A stretch of 64,000 bases of DNA from Karalla daura (Eukaryota > Chordata > Actinopteri > Chaetodontiformes > Leiognathidae), in NCBI GenBank assembly GCA_029224185.1, contig CM055207.1, positions 8,659,073 to 8,723,072 on the forward strand. The letters run 5' to 3'. The notes under the pieces are model-generated. The model was not told the origin of the DNA, searched no databases, and saw only the letters and a program-made list of their open reading frames with translations. The translations under genes were made by a program, and so were the position numbers. Below are positions 1 to 11,373 of the stretch, in pieces. Every line of letters starts with the position of its first letter. Within the stretch, counting starts at the first letter, position 1.

Positions 1-762
1 GCTACGTCGCCATACTTTGAGGTCGAAACTTCATTTTCATTTAAAAAATTCATGAAACTTGTGGTCTGTCTGTGTACCGAGTTGCATGTTGATAGGTATG
101 GTATGGTTTATCAGCAGCACCTTCTCAAAGCTTGTTTGGTGAATTCCCTGCTCAGGTGTCTCTCCTGCTGACAGTGTCCTGCTGGAGCAGGCTGACTGAT
201 GACCTCACACACAAACACTTCAGGCACACCAACTACTTTCTTATCATACAGCTGATAGGGTTACATCAGGGGTCTCTCTGAGTAGCAGGGACAGCAAATA
301 CACAGGGGCAGTCCAGGCACAAGTATGGGGTTGGGGCAGCTAGTGACTCGATGGCGGGCACATGTTTCGGAGCACTCTCGAAATTATTATTATTATTACT
401 ATTATTATTATTATTATTATTATCGTTGTTGTTGTTATATTTTCTGATGACCATCAACACAACCAAATGCTCATAGATTATTCTTCCAAGCAAAATAAGT
501 TTACAGGTATTCAAGGCCCGTGAAATTGCCCCCCCTAGTGACAAGCTGTGCCCAATGGCAACAATTGTTGCGAGTCACAAAAATGCTATTTTCTTCAAAA
601 CAAAGTACAAAATGGAAAAAAATAAATACATAACATGATTCAGAGGGACTCAATTAATAAAATATGCTTGACTAAATTTGGCACAACGGGCTTAACATAA
701 CTTTGTAGGCATACCTGAACAGGTTAGGGGACATATTGATGTGAGGCTGTCCTCCTTGACTG
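1..762. other. upstream sequence, no gene recognised
   Basis: Apart from the ATT repeat, this is AT-rich sequence without recognisable exons. The part from about 715 on recurs near 24200, so the duplicated unit of the array begins close to there. Confidence 0.5.
383..438. repeat. (ATT)n trinucleotide repeat with (GTT)n end
   Basis: ATT units run from about 383, with one ACT interruption, and pass into GTT units near 425-438. The apparent Asn-rich open frame on the opposite strand is a product of this repeat. Confidence 0.9.
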
Positions 763-836
763 AATAAAAGGGCACTGCAGCTGTGCAGTTACAGGAGAAC
801 GAGAGATGGAAACACAGAAGATGTGCAGGACAGCAG
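763..836 (+). promoter_or_regulatory. probable core promoter and non-coding (or alternative first coding) exon 1 of copy 1
   Basis: A TATA-like AATAAAAG at 763-770 lies about 30 bases before a short exon that ends CAGCAG|GTAA at 836. The same block, with its upstream flank, recurs at about 24201-24304 in the copy 3 relic, which argues it is a real conserved 5' end. The exon contains ATG at 806 in frame with exon 2, so it could encode a short N-terminal extension. Exon 2 starts after the acceptor at 1344-1345. The transcription start is inferred. Confidence 0.45.
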
Positions 837-1362
837 GTAATTTTTTTTTGTACAGATTTTCAGATTGCTGTATAATCGTAAAGACTTTCAGATATTTTAA
901 TCTTCCAACAATATTTAATTTGAAATTGAAATGTTACTAGATGGGACTGTGCTGACAAGTAATAGTGACAAAACAGATTATAGAACCTTTATGACTTTGT
1001 AGAGAAAATGTAAAAAAGTATAAAATCAAATCATTTTCAAGATTTTCAATGTCATTCTAAAATGAGAATCAAACAATTCAGTATATTTGGGTCATCCAAC
1101 ACACTCTTTTTACGGATTTTCTCCTAAACATGTTTAGTATTACATTGACTTTGGGACCGCTGTTCATACATATGTTGAGTTGTATTTTTTTGTATTTTAC
1201 ATGGAAATGCATTCTTTGTTCTACAGCTAAACAAAAAGGCTCATATTTGTATCTGAATAAAGATGCCTTAAACCTTTTTTTTAATTTAATAACTTAATTA
1301 TATTTGTGTAGTTACAAACTTCAATATGTCATATTTGGTCATCAGGATTTGGCCTTTGTGGA

Positions 1363-4300
1363 ATGGCAAGTCAAATCCTACTGCCTGTCCTCTTTCTAGC
1401 ACTGATAAGTAAGTATTCAATAAAATGAAATCCAAATTAACAGAAAATTCAGTTTCCCTATGTAAGGTCATCCTCTGCTGTTCATTCATGTGATGTAATT
1501 GTGCGTTTGGTTTTACAGGTGCTGTGAGCTCTCAGGTGACCTCAGGTAACAGCTCTCAGGTGACCTCAGGTAACAGCTCTCAGGTGACCTCAGGTAACAG
1601 CTCTCAGGTGACCTCAGGTAAGTTTCAGCTGTAACAATATGACTTCAGAGTAGTGTTTTTGTCTCACTCCTCTGTCTTTATACACAAATTATAATTGGCT
1701 AATTGGCTACATCCGAAACAAAAACAGAAACAAAATTAAAAATGTTTAGTTCATTTTAGTCTTAGTTCATTAATTTAGATGTATTTACTATCATGCCTTT
1801 GTGAATAAGGTCAAAATGATTTGTATGAAAGTTCAGATGGACACACAAATTGAAAGAATAAGATGCCAAATCAAATCAAATTCATGTTGATGAGTGCGGG
1901 AATATTAAGTCACCAGACAAACAATTTATGAAGTTACTCACACAGATGTGAGGCTTAAGGGCTCAAGGCACCAGACACACACATAAAAACATAAAGCAAA
2001 GCTGAATACAAAATCCACTAGATACACAAAGGCACAGCTTTTTACAGATATGCAACACATCAACATGATGGCTGCCAGTGACAACACATCAAATTTTCAT
2101 TTTCATTTGCCATAGATCACTCAGTGGATTTTGCAAGCATCCAAGCACACCTTGTGTAATTATTCACTACATGAAAGATTGAAGTTACAATGTAGCTCTG
2201 CGAGAATGACACAGTTTTGCAATAACGATGCCACTTTTGCAGAACATTGGATAGTATCTATCCAATATATATAGTATCTAACATTTTATTAGGGTTAGAA
2301 TTGCTATAATTGTCTTTTGTTTTGTTTTTTATTTTCTTCTCAGCGCCTCTCTACACTGCAGCGGGATTTCAGAGTCCTCGATCTGATGATGGAAGCTCCC
2401 CAAGGATTCCCTTGCAACAAGTTTTTAACTATTTTGGAAGACAATATAAACAGACTTATGTATGTAAAATTATCATAATTTTATACAGCAAATAAATGAT
2501 CCCACTGCTGATCACAAACTACTTTCAGAGTAAAAAATAAAGACACGTTGTACTATGTGTCTTTTTATTGTGAATGTTTTTCTTAATTACAGGTCAACAA
2601 CAATGGATTCTTGACGTTTGACGAGCCAGTGGAGGACCTTGCTGAAATGTTCCCTCTACATAGCGACAGAGACGTCATCGCTCCCTTCTGGACTGATTTG
2701 GACAACAGCGAAACTGGCCAGATCTACTTCAACCAATATACCAGTGGCAGTGTGCTTGAGCAAGCTACACAGGACATTAGTACCTACTTCCCAACATTGT
2801 CCTTCACGGCTAGCTGGGTGTTTGTTGCAACATGGGATAAAGTTCCATACTATGAAGACTTCCGAACCGTAAGTCACAACTTAAGTCACAACACAGTTGT
2901 TCTTTAATGGTGAAAGACACATTATGCATGTGTTTGTGTACTGTATTCACTATTTAAAGACTTTTTTAAAATTCTTTTTAGCGAGCAACATTCCAGGTAG
3001 TCTTGATCACAGATGGTAATTACGCATTTGTGATGTTCAACTATGGCACACTTGACTCAACAAATGAAGATATACAGGTGAGATTCAGTAAGAATATATA
3101 GCATTCCTAAATTACAAAGTTTGAAGTCACCTTTACTCCTAACTTAATTCAGTAATGAAAATGTATTTTTCTTTCCTTCTGTGACATGTATTTTAAGGCT
3201 GGATATGATACAATCAACTCTGTTCACTATGTCTCCATCCCTGGATCATTCCTTCCCAGTGCATCGGGCCCTAACTCAAATTTCCGCCTGAGTAGCAATG
3301 TCAATGTTGCTGGTCGCTGGGTGTATCAGGTGGACACTGGATCAACAGGATGCACTTTCGATCGTAAGGCTGGAATCAACAAAGATTATGTGATTGGTGC
3401 TTCCAATATAAAACACGCTGCAGAGTGTTTTTTAAGTAGAATCTTTCCAAATTTTATTCCCTATTAACATCATGTTGTGGTACAACAATATGATCATTGT
3501 AGATTCATAATTCTTAAGTGTCGTTGGTCTTCTGCTTTATTTTGACAAGCCATAATCCATGTCTGTCCCAAATAAAGGAGATATGCCCTCAAAGACATGG
3601 CTTAAATATTATTTTTGTGATTGTGATTGTGATTATTTTTGTTGAAGTACAGACTACTGGAAAAACTTTTCTTTTTATTTTCTTTAAAGATTCAACAGTG
3701 CAGGAAGGGGATACATTCTGGAGAGACAGCAACTGTCTGGAGAAGTGCACCTGCACCTCAACAGGACTGCAGTGCCAGAGCCAGCCTTGCTCCTTCTCCC
3801 AAATCTGCCAGCCATCTTCCTTTCAGTATGCCTGCCGCACAGTGCAGAGACGCACTTGCACCATCAGTGGCGATCCCCATTACATCACTTTCGATGGCAC
3901 ACTGTTTCACTTTCAAGGCACGTGCACTTATGTTCTATCAGAACAATGCGGCCGAGCGCTGCCCTACTACAGAGTAGAGGGGAAGAACGAGCACTGGGGA
4001 AGCACTCGTGTTTCATGGACACGACTAGTCAAAGTCTACGTCTACAATGAAACGATTGAGATTGAGAAGGGACACCGTGGTAGGGCTAAGGTTAGCAATA
4101 AACCCAATTTATATATTCATTTTTTGCAATATATACATGCAATATTTCATCAACTATTTCTTTCTTTGCTTGCAGGTTAATGGAAGTTTTACATCTACTC
4201 CAATCACCCTCAACAACGGTGCTGTCCAGGTTTATCAATCTGGTTTTTCTGTTGTTGTCAGCACAGACTTTGGATTGGAGGTGTCTTATGACACAAATTA

Positions 4301-7300
4301 CTATGTCAGGATCCGTGTGCCTTATTCTTACCAGAATGCAACTTGCGGCCTGTGTGGAACTTTCACTAATGACCGCAACGATGACTTTTTAACTCGTGAA
4401 GGTGTGGTTGTTAGCTCTGATGTGGATTTTGCCAACAGCTGGAAAGCACCAGGGGATGATGACCCTGACTGTGGAACCAGATGTGCTGGTCTGGCATGTG
4501 CTGATTGCCCTGCAGATCGGAGAGCTTTATACAGCAATGCTGACCACTGTGGTATTCTCCTGAACAGTTCAGGGCCTTTTGCTGCTTGTCATTCACAACT
4601 CCTCCCCCAGATCTTTGCGGACAGCTGCGTGTATGACCTGTGTGTAGGAGTAGGGTACCAGCCCATTCTGTGCCAAGCCCTGACTGCTTATTCAAGTCGG
4701 TGTCAACAGAATGGTGTAGAGCTTTCAAGTTGGAGGAGACCAGGCTTCTGTGGTACGTCAACATCATTTTAACACTTTCTTTGACTATATGTCCATAATG
4801 TTAAGATCCATGTTTTTCTTTTCCCTCCAGAAATTCCTTGCCCACCCAACAGCCACTTTGAATCTCAAGGAACAGGATGTCCAGCTACCTGTGTCAATCC
4901 AAATTCTACCCAAGACTGCCCTCTCCCTCCCCAGGAGAGCTGCATCTGCAATTCAGGCTATGTCCTCAGTGCAGGGGTCTGTGTCCCTCTTGCTGATTGT
5001 GGTTGCAGCTTTGAGGGTCGCTACTACAGTGCTGGAGAAACTGTGATACTTGATGAGGACTGTGGGAGACAATGTAACTGCACTAATGGGCATATGATCT
5101 GCCGTTCTTATGGTTGTGGTCCATTTGAATCATGTAGAGTGGAGGAAGGCGAGAGAGCATGCACACCTGACAGCTATGCAACATGCCTGACAAGAGGCCC
5201 AGGGTCATATGAAACATTTGATGGAAAGATCTATCAGTATCCAGGGGCATGTCGACTGAACCTTGCCAAAGTGATGGGATTGTCAGATCACCCCCACTTT
5301 GTGGTAACAGCAGAAAAGGTGCTCCAAGGCCTGCAGGATTTCACCAGGGTGCTAAAGTTTGAGGCAGAGGGAACGCAAGTGTCCATTGAGATGACAGCGG
5401 GCAGCATAGTTCAGGTAAGTCAAAGAATGGCAGTTCAAAATGTGACCTGCCAAAAATAGTATGGATGACATCTTTGTCCAAGAAGTTGCAAGCTTGTTTA
5501 GCCTATTTTGTAAAATAATACATTTTCTCTGTTGTGAAATGAAAATGTAATTATTACTGTGAGCAGGAAATTGTACACATGCCATTTAAATGATCCTGTA
5601 GTTGACAGTCATAGGTGAAAATATTACCATAACACAAGTTTGTCTGTCTCTATGTCTCTTTAGGTTGACGGACAAAGGATCAGACTACCATTTAGCTCAG
5701 CATCCAATCGAATCCATATCTACCACAGCAGCATTTACGGCATTGTCCTTCGCACTTCCTTTGGTGTAACTGTGCAAACAGTTTGGCCTCACTATGTTCG
5801 TGTCACCGCTCCTAGTGTCTACAATGGCTCATTAGGTGGACTCTGTGGTAATTACAACAGTCACCCACATGATGATTTCCACACTCCCAATGGCATCCTG
5901 GTCAACAGCTCTCAGGCTTTTGGGGACAGCTGGAGAGATGGCTCCCTGGCTGCACACTGTGTGGAGCGTGAACATAACAACCCACCAAGGAACTACAGTT
6001 CTGGCCAATACTGTGGTATTATTACCTCCCCTCAAGGCCCATTTGCCCTGTGTTGGGCAAAAGTAGACCCAAGGAAGCAAGTGGATGCTTGTGTGGCAAT
6101 AGTCAGCACTGCTAGAGATCCATCATCAACACTGTGCGAGGTTCTACGAGATTATGCTCTACAGTGTCAACAAGACGGCATTGCTCTTGAACACTGGAGG
6201 AATGCAACAGGCTGTGGTAAGCAATGTTCCCTATTTTGTAGTAAATATTATAACGTGGACAACTCACTTGACTTTGTTGAATTATTTTCTTTGTGCAACT
6301 CTAGAGCAAAACTGTCCAGTAAACAGCCACTATCAACCCTGTGGAACTTCCTGTCCGTCCGCCTGCCCCAGCCTCTCTCTCCCATTCACTTGTGATACCA
6401 AGTGTCAGGAAGGTTGCCAGTGTGATGACGGATTAGTCCTCAATGGGAACCAGTGTGTTCAGCCAACAGGGTGTGGATGCTATCATGAAGGACGTTATAG
6501 GCAAAGTGGTGAACAGTTCTGGGATGGTGAGGAATGTCAGAGCTATTGTAGGTGTGATGGCACCACCGGGGTCATTCGCTGTGTCCCTAGATCCTGTGGT
6601 ACCCAGGAGACTTGCCGTGTGGTAGAGGGTGAGTTTGGCTGCCATCCCAGCCCTCAAGGTATCTGCTCTGCCTCTGGAGATCCCCACTACATTACCTTTG
6701 ATGGCAAAGCCTACGATTTCCAAGGCACATGCCGCTATGTTTTGGCAACTCCTTGTAACAACACAAGAGATCTCCGCCAGTTCTCAGTAGAAGCCAAAAA
6801 TGAACCATGGCATGGGCTGCCAGTTTCAATAACAGCTGAGGTATTTGTGAACGTGTCCGAGTATGAAGTCCACATATCAGGAGGGACAGTGGGTGTGGTT
6901 AAGGTGAGTTGAGCTATTTTTAAAGCATGAATAAGATTTTCACATTATTTATAATTTTACATGGTAATTTACTTGAGTATCAGTTAACTAAAAAAATGTT
7001 TACATTCAAGGTAAAGTTCTAAAAAAGTGATTTTAGCTACTAATACTGGTATCAGCCATATATCAAATCAAAATTACTACTAATAATGTTCTATTTTTCC
7101 AATTGTACAGATAAATGGCATTACCAAAAACGTACCAGTTCTCTTGGATGGAGGCCGTGTGTCTGTCTTTGTAAGAGGATCTCGCACCTTTGTCAGTACT
7201 AACTTTGGCCTGACTGTCACCTATGATGGATGGAGCACAGTGTCTATTTCTGTGCCTTCAAATTACAGGTTTAAGCAAACTTAAAACCCTATCACCTCTC

Positions 7301-10300
7301 TTTAACCTCTCTTTAAAGATGTTGTATAAAAGATTTTCATTTTTAAGTCCCATGTGTAGAACTTGTTTTCAATGGCATTGTCAAATTTTGAGCTCGCTAA
7401 TCATTTAAACCACTGACTTCAACTATGATTATGGCTATTTATAGCAGACAGACATGTGGGCTTTGTGGAAACTTCAATGGAAATCCGGATGATGATTACC
7501 ACACCCCATCTGGAATGACAGTCAGCACCCCACAGGAGTTTGGGACAGCTTGGAAAGTGGAAGGTGACTACACCTGCAGCGATGGGTGTGGTTCCTCCTG
7601 CCCACGCTGCACAGATGATCGATCTGCTCAAACCCAGTGCGCAGTGATTCAGGAGGCCAGTGGTCCCTTCGGCTTCTGCCATGAGCAAGTAGACCCAACG
7701 CCTTATTTCAATGACTGTGTCTTTGATGTTTGCGTGGGGAATGACCAAAGCCAAGATCTTCTGTGCCGAGCCATTGAGGCATATGTCAGCGCCTGTCAAT
7801 CTGCAAATGTTCAGATCTACCCATGGAGACACAACACCACCTGCAGTAAGCTAACAAGTCAATATGTAGTGTGTTTCAAATTATCCTGGAAAACTGGATG
7901 AAGGGGATGAAAATAAATTCTGATTAATATAATCTGATTATACTTCATTTCTGATAAAGGACTGGACTGTCCAGCCAACAGCCATTATGAGGTGTGTGGT
8001 ACATCCTGTGAGGACACCTGTGCCAGCAGTAATACTTCCTGTGTGCAAGTTTGCACTGAGGGATGTTTCTGTGCTGAAGGCTTTTTGAAGAGTGGGACAA
8101 GTTGTGTCCCAAGGGAAAGCTGTGGCTGCCAAGATGATGGCTTCTACTATAATGTAAGTCATGTACCTTCAAATAAGTAAAATCGTAGCAGAAACTATGT
8201 ATGAAGTGCTACAGTTTTCACCTGTCTGTTTTTGTCACACACTACAGGGTGGTGAGTCCTTCTGGACAGAAGGTTGCACTCAACGATGCAAATGCCATGC
8301 CCCTAACGACCTGCGCTGCTCTCCTGCATCTTGCACTCCTGAACAAGAGTGCACCATCAGAAATGGCCAGCTGGGCTGTTTCGATACCATGTCTACTTGC
8401 ACTGTGTTGGGAGATCCACACTACATCACCTTTGATGGTGCACTGGCTAACTTCCAGGGAACATGTTCATACATCATTTCTGAGAGCGTGAACCACAGAG
8501 ACAATGAAACCCAGTTTCAGGTAGTCGCCACCAATAAGCACCGAGGCAACAATCGTGTGTCATTTGTATCAGCAGTGGATATCTTCCTCACAAACGAAAC
8601 AGCGGCTGTGCACATCAGGATAGGATCTGACAAGAGAGTAACGGTAAGCTGAATATGTTTGGTATAGACATAGAAATAGTCCCTCTTGACATCTATACCT
8701 AATGTCTCATCCCCTCCAGGTTGATGGAAATCAGGTTTCTCTTCCCACTGCAGCAGGAACACTAGCTCAGGTAGAGAGACAAGGGAGATACATAGCCGTC
8801 AATGCCATTGACCTGTTTGTCCAGTTTGATGGCCGAAGTATTTTACTTGTCAGAGTGGGCCGTCATCGTCAAAATAGAGTCACAGGTATGTGTGGAAACT
8901 CTAACAGTGACCCTGAAGACGATAAAGTTTTGCCAAATGGCACATTGGCAGAAAGTGACAATCACTTTGGACACAGCTGGAAGTCAAACAGAAGCCAAGC
9001 AGGGTGAGCTGTAATGAAAAACAGTACTCAAAACTATATGTTTACTGCAACTGAGACACTAATAGCAGCATGATGTGCCTTTCCAGATGTGGATCCACAG
9101 ATGAAGAGAGCGGTGATGGCCTGAGTAACTGTCGCTTTAAAGAAGAATATTCTGATCTCTGTGGTGTCATTACCAACACCAGTGGCCCATTCAGTGCTTG
9201 CCATGTGCACTCTGACCCCCAGCCATTTTTCACTTCCTGTGTATACGATCTCTGTCTCTACACACCAGCCAATGGCATGCTGTGCTCTGCTGTTGAAGCC
9301 TATGAGAAAACATGCTCAGTAATAGGTGTGAACATTTCTGACTGGCGCTCAGCTGTGAACTGCGGTATGTTTAGAACACAGCAATGAATAACAATGAAAT
9401 AAGATGTGTTTTCTGACTGTTCCTCTAGTTTTGTCATTAATCCTCTTCACACTTTTTCCATAGCTGAGTCAGATCCCTGTGAAGAACTGGACTGCGCAGA
9501 GCACGAATGGTGTGGTGAGAAAAAAGGCTTTTATGGCTGCTTCTGTGACGAGCACCATCACAGGCCCAACAATGAGAGCTATGGTAAGGAAATGAAATAC
9601 TCAAGTAGTCCTTTTAGCCAGTGTCAACAAGCTTTAAACATCAGAGAAGCAAAACCATTTCTCATTTCTGTCACCTTTACACAGACTCATCAATCACTTG
9701 TGGTAGTAGTTCAGGCACCATGTCAGTGTCACGCTGCCAGCTGTTTGAAGCTGGCTTCCACTCTCATGCCCTGCACCTCCGGGACCGCTCCTGCAATGGG
9801 ACGGTCCAGGATGGACGCCTGGTGTTCCACTTTGACAATGATGACCAGCTCTGTGGGACAGTACTCAGGGTATCATCTACAGTATCACCAAAAAAGATTT
9901 CATATCTGAATGTTCAATATTACAATAACTCATGGTGCATCATCACTTTCATTTTAAGAGCAACGGAACCCATTTCATCTATGAGAATGTCATCCAAGGT
10001 GATGTTTACCCCCCTGAAGGTGTAATCAGTCGCCAGAGGAACATACAGCTGCAATTCTGTTGTGAATACCCTCTGACCCAGGCCCTGTCTATGGCTGTGG
10101 GCATCAAGCCTATGGAGAGGTAACAACATAGTAATAGATTATTTTCTTGTGGATTGCTGGCTTAATTGAAATGATCACAGAGGGCCTAATCTTGTAGACA
10201 AATACATTTTGTGAGGTCGATAATCTGCCTTAATGTGAAACTCTTGAATTTCTAAATTACCAAAGTTCTTCCAGTGAATTACCCCTGTGAAGTGTTGCCA

Positions 10301-11298
10301 GGTCATGTTTTTTTGTTTATTTTTTTATAGCATTGTGGACAAGAAGCTTCCAGTTGGCCATGGACAATTTCGCACAAGAATGATTCCCTACGAGGATGCA
10401 GGCTTCCGCCTCCCCTTGGCCACGAACAGAAACATAGAGATGGAAATTGACCAGCAACTGTACATGGAAGTGAGGACGGAGGGAATCGATGGAAGTCAAC
10501 TCTCCACGATCCTGGACTCTTGTTGGGCCACGCCATTGAACATTCCCAGCTACCCTGTCCGCTGGGATCTCATCATTGACGAGTAGAGGATTTTTCATTT
10601 ATTTCCTTGCATGTTCTTATTTTGCCCTCCATTGCTTGCAAAACTATAAATTAGACAAATAAGGGGCCATCTTCAGCCTGTGCACACTTCTTCTTTTCAA
10701 CAGTACAAGCCATGGTATTTTCTGTGTCTTTCAGGTGTCCTAATGAAGCAGATGGTACAGTGGAGATGGTTCAGAACGGAGTCTCCACTGTGGCCCAGTT
10801 CTCCTTCAAGATATTCACCTTTAACAACTTTACATCCTTCTTCCTGCACTGCCAGGTCCACCTGTGTATTTTGGAGCACAACAACTGCTCTTCTGTAAGT
10901 ATTGCTGGTCATTGTTTATGTGCATGGGTGTGTTTCTTCATATCAAGATGAGTCATTATCAGAGGGTGTTGCGGCAAAGAGCTATTTTGTTTCCCTGCAG
11001 CATTGCAACCCAGGTCACCACGGTCGATCCAAGAGGGATGTGACCAACCGTATCAGTACAGACATCACATTGGGACCATTCAACATGAGGCAGCAGATCC
11101 CAGGTAAGGTGCTCTTATCTTTCAGAACTTTATTGGTCTTGTGGATGATTAAAACCATTTATCAATTTGTCTCATGAAAATGTTGGTTCTTCTTTTGCAG
11201 TCATAGAGAGACAGAGTGGTTCTGGTCAGGTGACAGCATCACTGGTAACCCTGCTACTGAGTTTGCTGTTTGCCAAAACTATGACCTGTGTCCAGTGA
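1363..11298 (+). CDS. alpha-tectorin-like extracellular matrix protein, copy 1 (24 coding exons)
   Basis: The exon model, read from splice signals and homology with copy 2, is 1363-1408, 1519-1617, 2344-2459, 2593-2868, 2982-3077, 3198-3363, 3690-4090, 4176-4752, 4831-5414, 5664-6216, 6305-6903, 7111-7268, 7445-7845, 7960-8153, 8248-8643, 8720-9003, 9087-9364, 9464-9583, 9685-9869, 9959-10119, 10331-10582, 10735-10894, 11001-11103 and 11201-11298. Phases agree at every junction and the total is 6303 nt (2100 residues). Domain order is signal peptide, 8-residue repeats, NIDO, VWC-like, four VWD-C8 modules separated by TIL domains, EGF-like, ZP, furin site and GPI-type tail. This is the alpha-tectorin architecture, found in secreted or GPI-anchored glycoproteins that polymerise into apical matrices. 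The start at 1363 is chosen because it directly begins a good signal peptide (MASQILLPVLFLALI). An in-frame ATG at 806 in exon 1 would add 19 residues. Orthology to TECTA itself is not claimed; a fish-expanded tectorin/zonadhesin-like paralogue is equally possible. Confidence 0.88.
1519..1617 (+). repeat. coding 24-bp tandem repeat, exon 3 of copy 1
   Basis: The exon is made almost wholly of a 24-bp unit (GTAACAGCTCTCAGGTGACC then TCAG), present as three full units plus a degenerate first unit. It encodes repeats of G-N-S-S-Q-V-T-S just after the signal peptide, each with an NSS N-glycosylation sequon. The unit length preserves frame and phase. The sequence CAG|GTAAC at each internal unit boundary resembles the true donor CAG|GTAAGT at 1617. 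Copy 2 has no such repeat: its exon 3 is only 24 bp. Confidence 0.85.
2344..3363 (+). other. NIDO domain exons of copy 1
   Basis: Four exons (2344-2459, 2593-2868, 2982-3077, 3198-3363) encode about residues 49-266. Recognisable NIDO features are the VNNNGFLTF start, DVIAPFWTDLD, the aromatic SWVFVATWDKV strand, a FQVVLITDG segment and the final NVAGRWVYQVD. The domain is found in tectorin, nidogen, mucin-4 and related matrix proteins. This is one of the segments most diverged from copy 2, where the same exons are at 13836-15154. Confidence 0.85.
3690..9364 (+). other. VWC-like segment and four VWD-C8-TIL modules of copy 1
   Basis: D1 is encoded by 3690-4752, TIL1-D2 by 4831-6216, TIL2-D3 by 6305-7845 and TIL3-D4 by 7960-9364. 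D1, D3 and D4 each have the GDPHYITFDG motif that opens a VWD domain. D2 has RGPGSYETFDG instead, so its canonical GDPH site is lost. The calcium/disulfide-loop motif is CGLCG in D1 and D3, and GGLCGNYN and GMCGNSN in D2 and D4. The modules are rich in cysteine and NxS/T sequons, as expected for secreted disulfide-linked polymers. Exon phases repeat from module to module, consistent with ancient internal duplication. Confidence 0.88.
9464..11298 (+). other. EGF-like segment, ZP domain, furin site and GPI tail of copy 1
   Basis: Exon 9464-9583 encodes a six-cysteine EGF-like stretch (CEELDCAEHEWCGEKKGFYG then CFC). Exons 9685-11103 encode a ZP polymerisation domain beginning SITCGSSSGTMSVSRCQL. 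Recognisable ZP features are CGTVLR, RWDLIIDECPNE and FLHCQVHLCILEHNNC. The RSKR|D furin-type site ends at about residue 2046. The last exon (11201-11298) encodes SGSGQ followed by a hydrophobic end (ASLVTLLLSLLFAKTM) and stop TGA, typical of a GPI-attachment signal. This arrangement is known for ZP proteins: cleavage at the furin site releases the ZP module for polymerisation. Confidence 0.85.
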
Positions 11299-11367
11299 TG
11301 GGCCAAATGACCAAAACTTGCTGGGAAGAATCACTCAGTTACTAAATATATTACTCTGTTGTTATTC

Positions 11368-11373
11368 AATAAA
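11368..11373 (+). terminator. polyadenylation signal AATAAA of copy 1
   Basis: AATAAA lies 70 bases after the TGA stop at 11296-11298 and is followed by a T/G-rich stretch, as in a normal vertebrate 3' end. No equally good hexamer was seen just after copy 2. Confidence 0.6.

Noticed and set aside
266..544. Minus-strand open frame rich in Asn
   Set aside because: The Asn run is simply the ATT microsatellite read on the other strand; there is no splice or domain support.
3518..3689. Upstream extension of the copy 1 exon 8 open frame
   Set aside because: The frame stays open through intron 7 by chance. The splice acceptor at 3688-3689 and alignment with copy 2 (acceptor 15396-15397) place the exon start at 3690.
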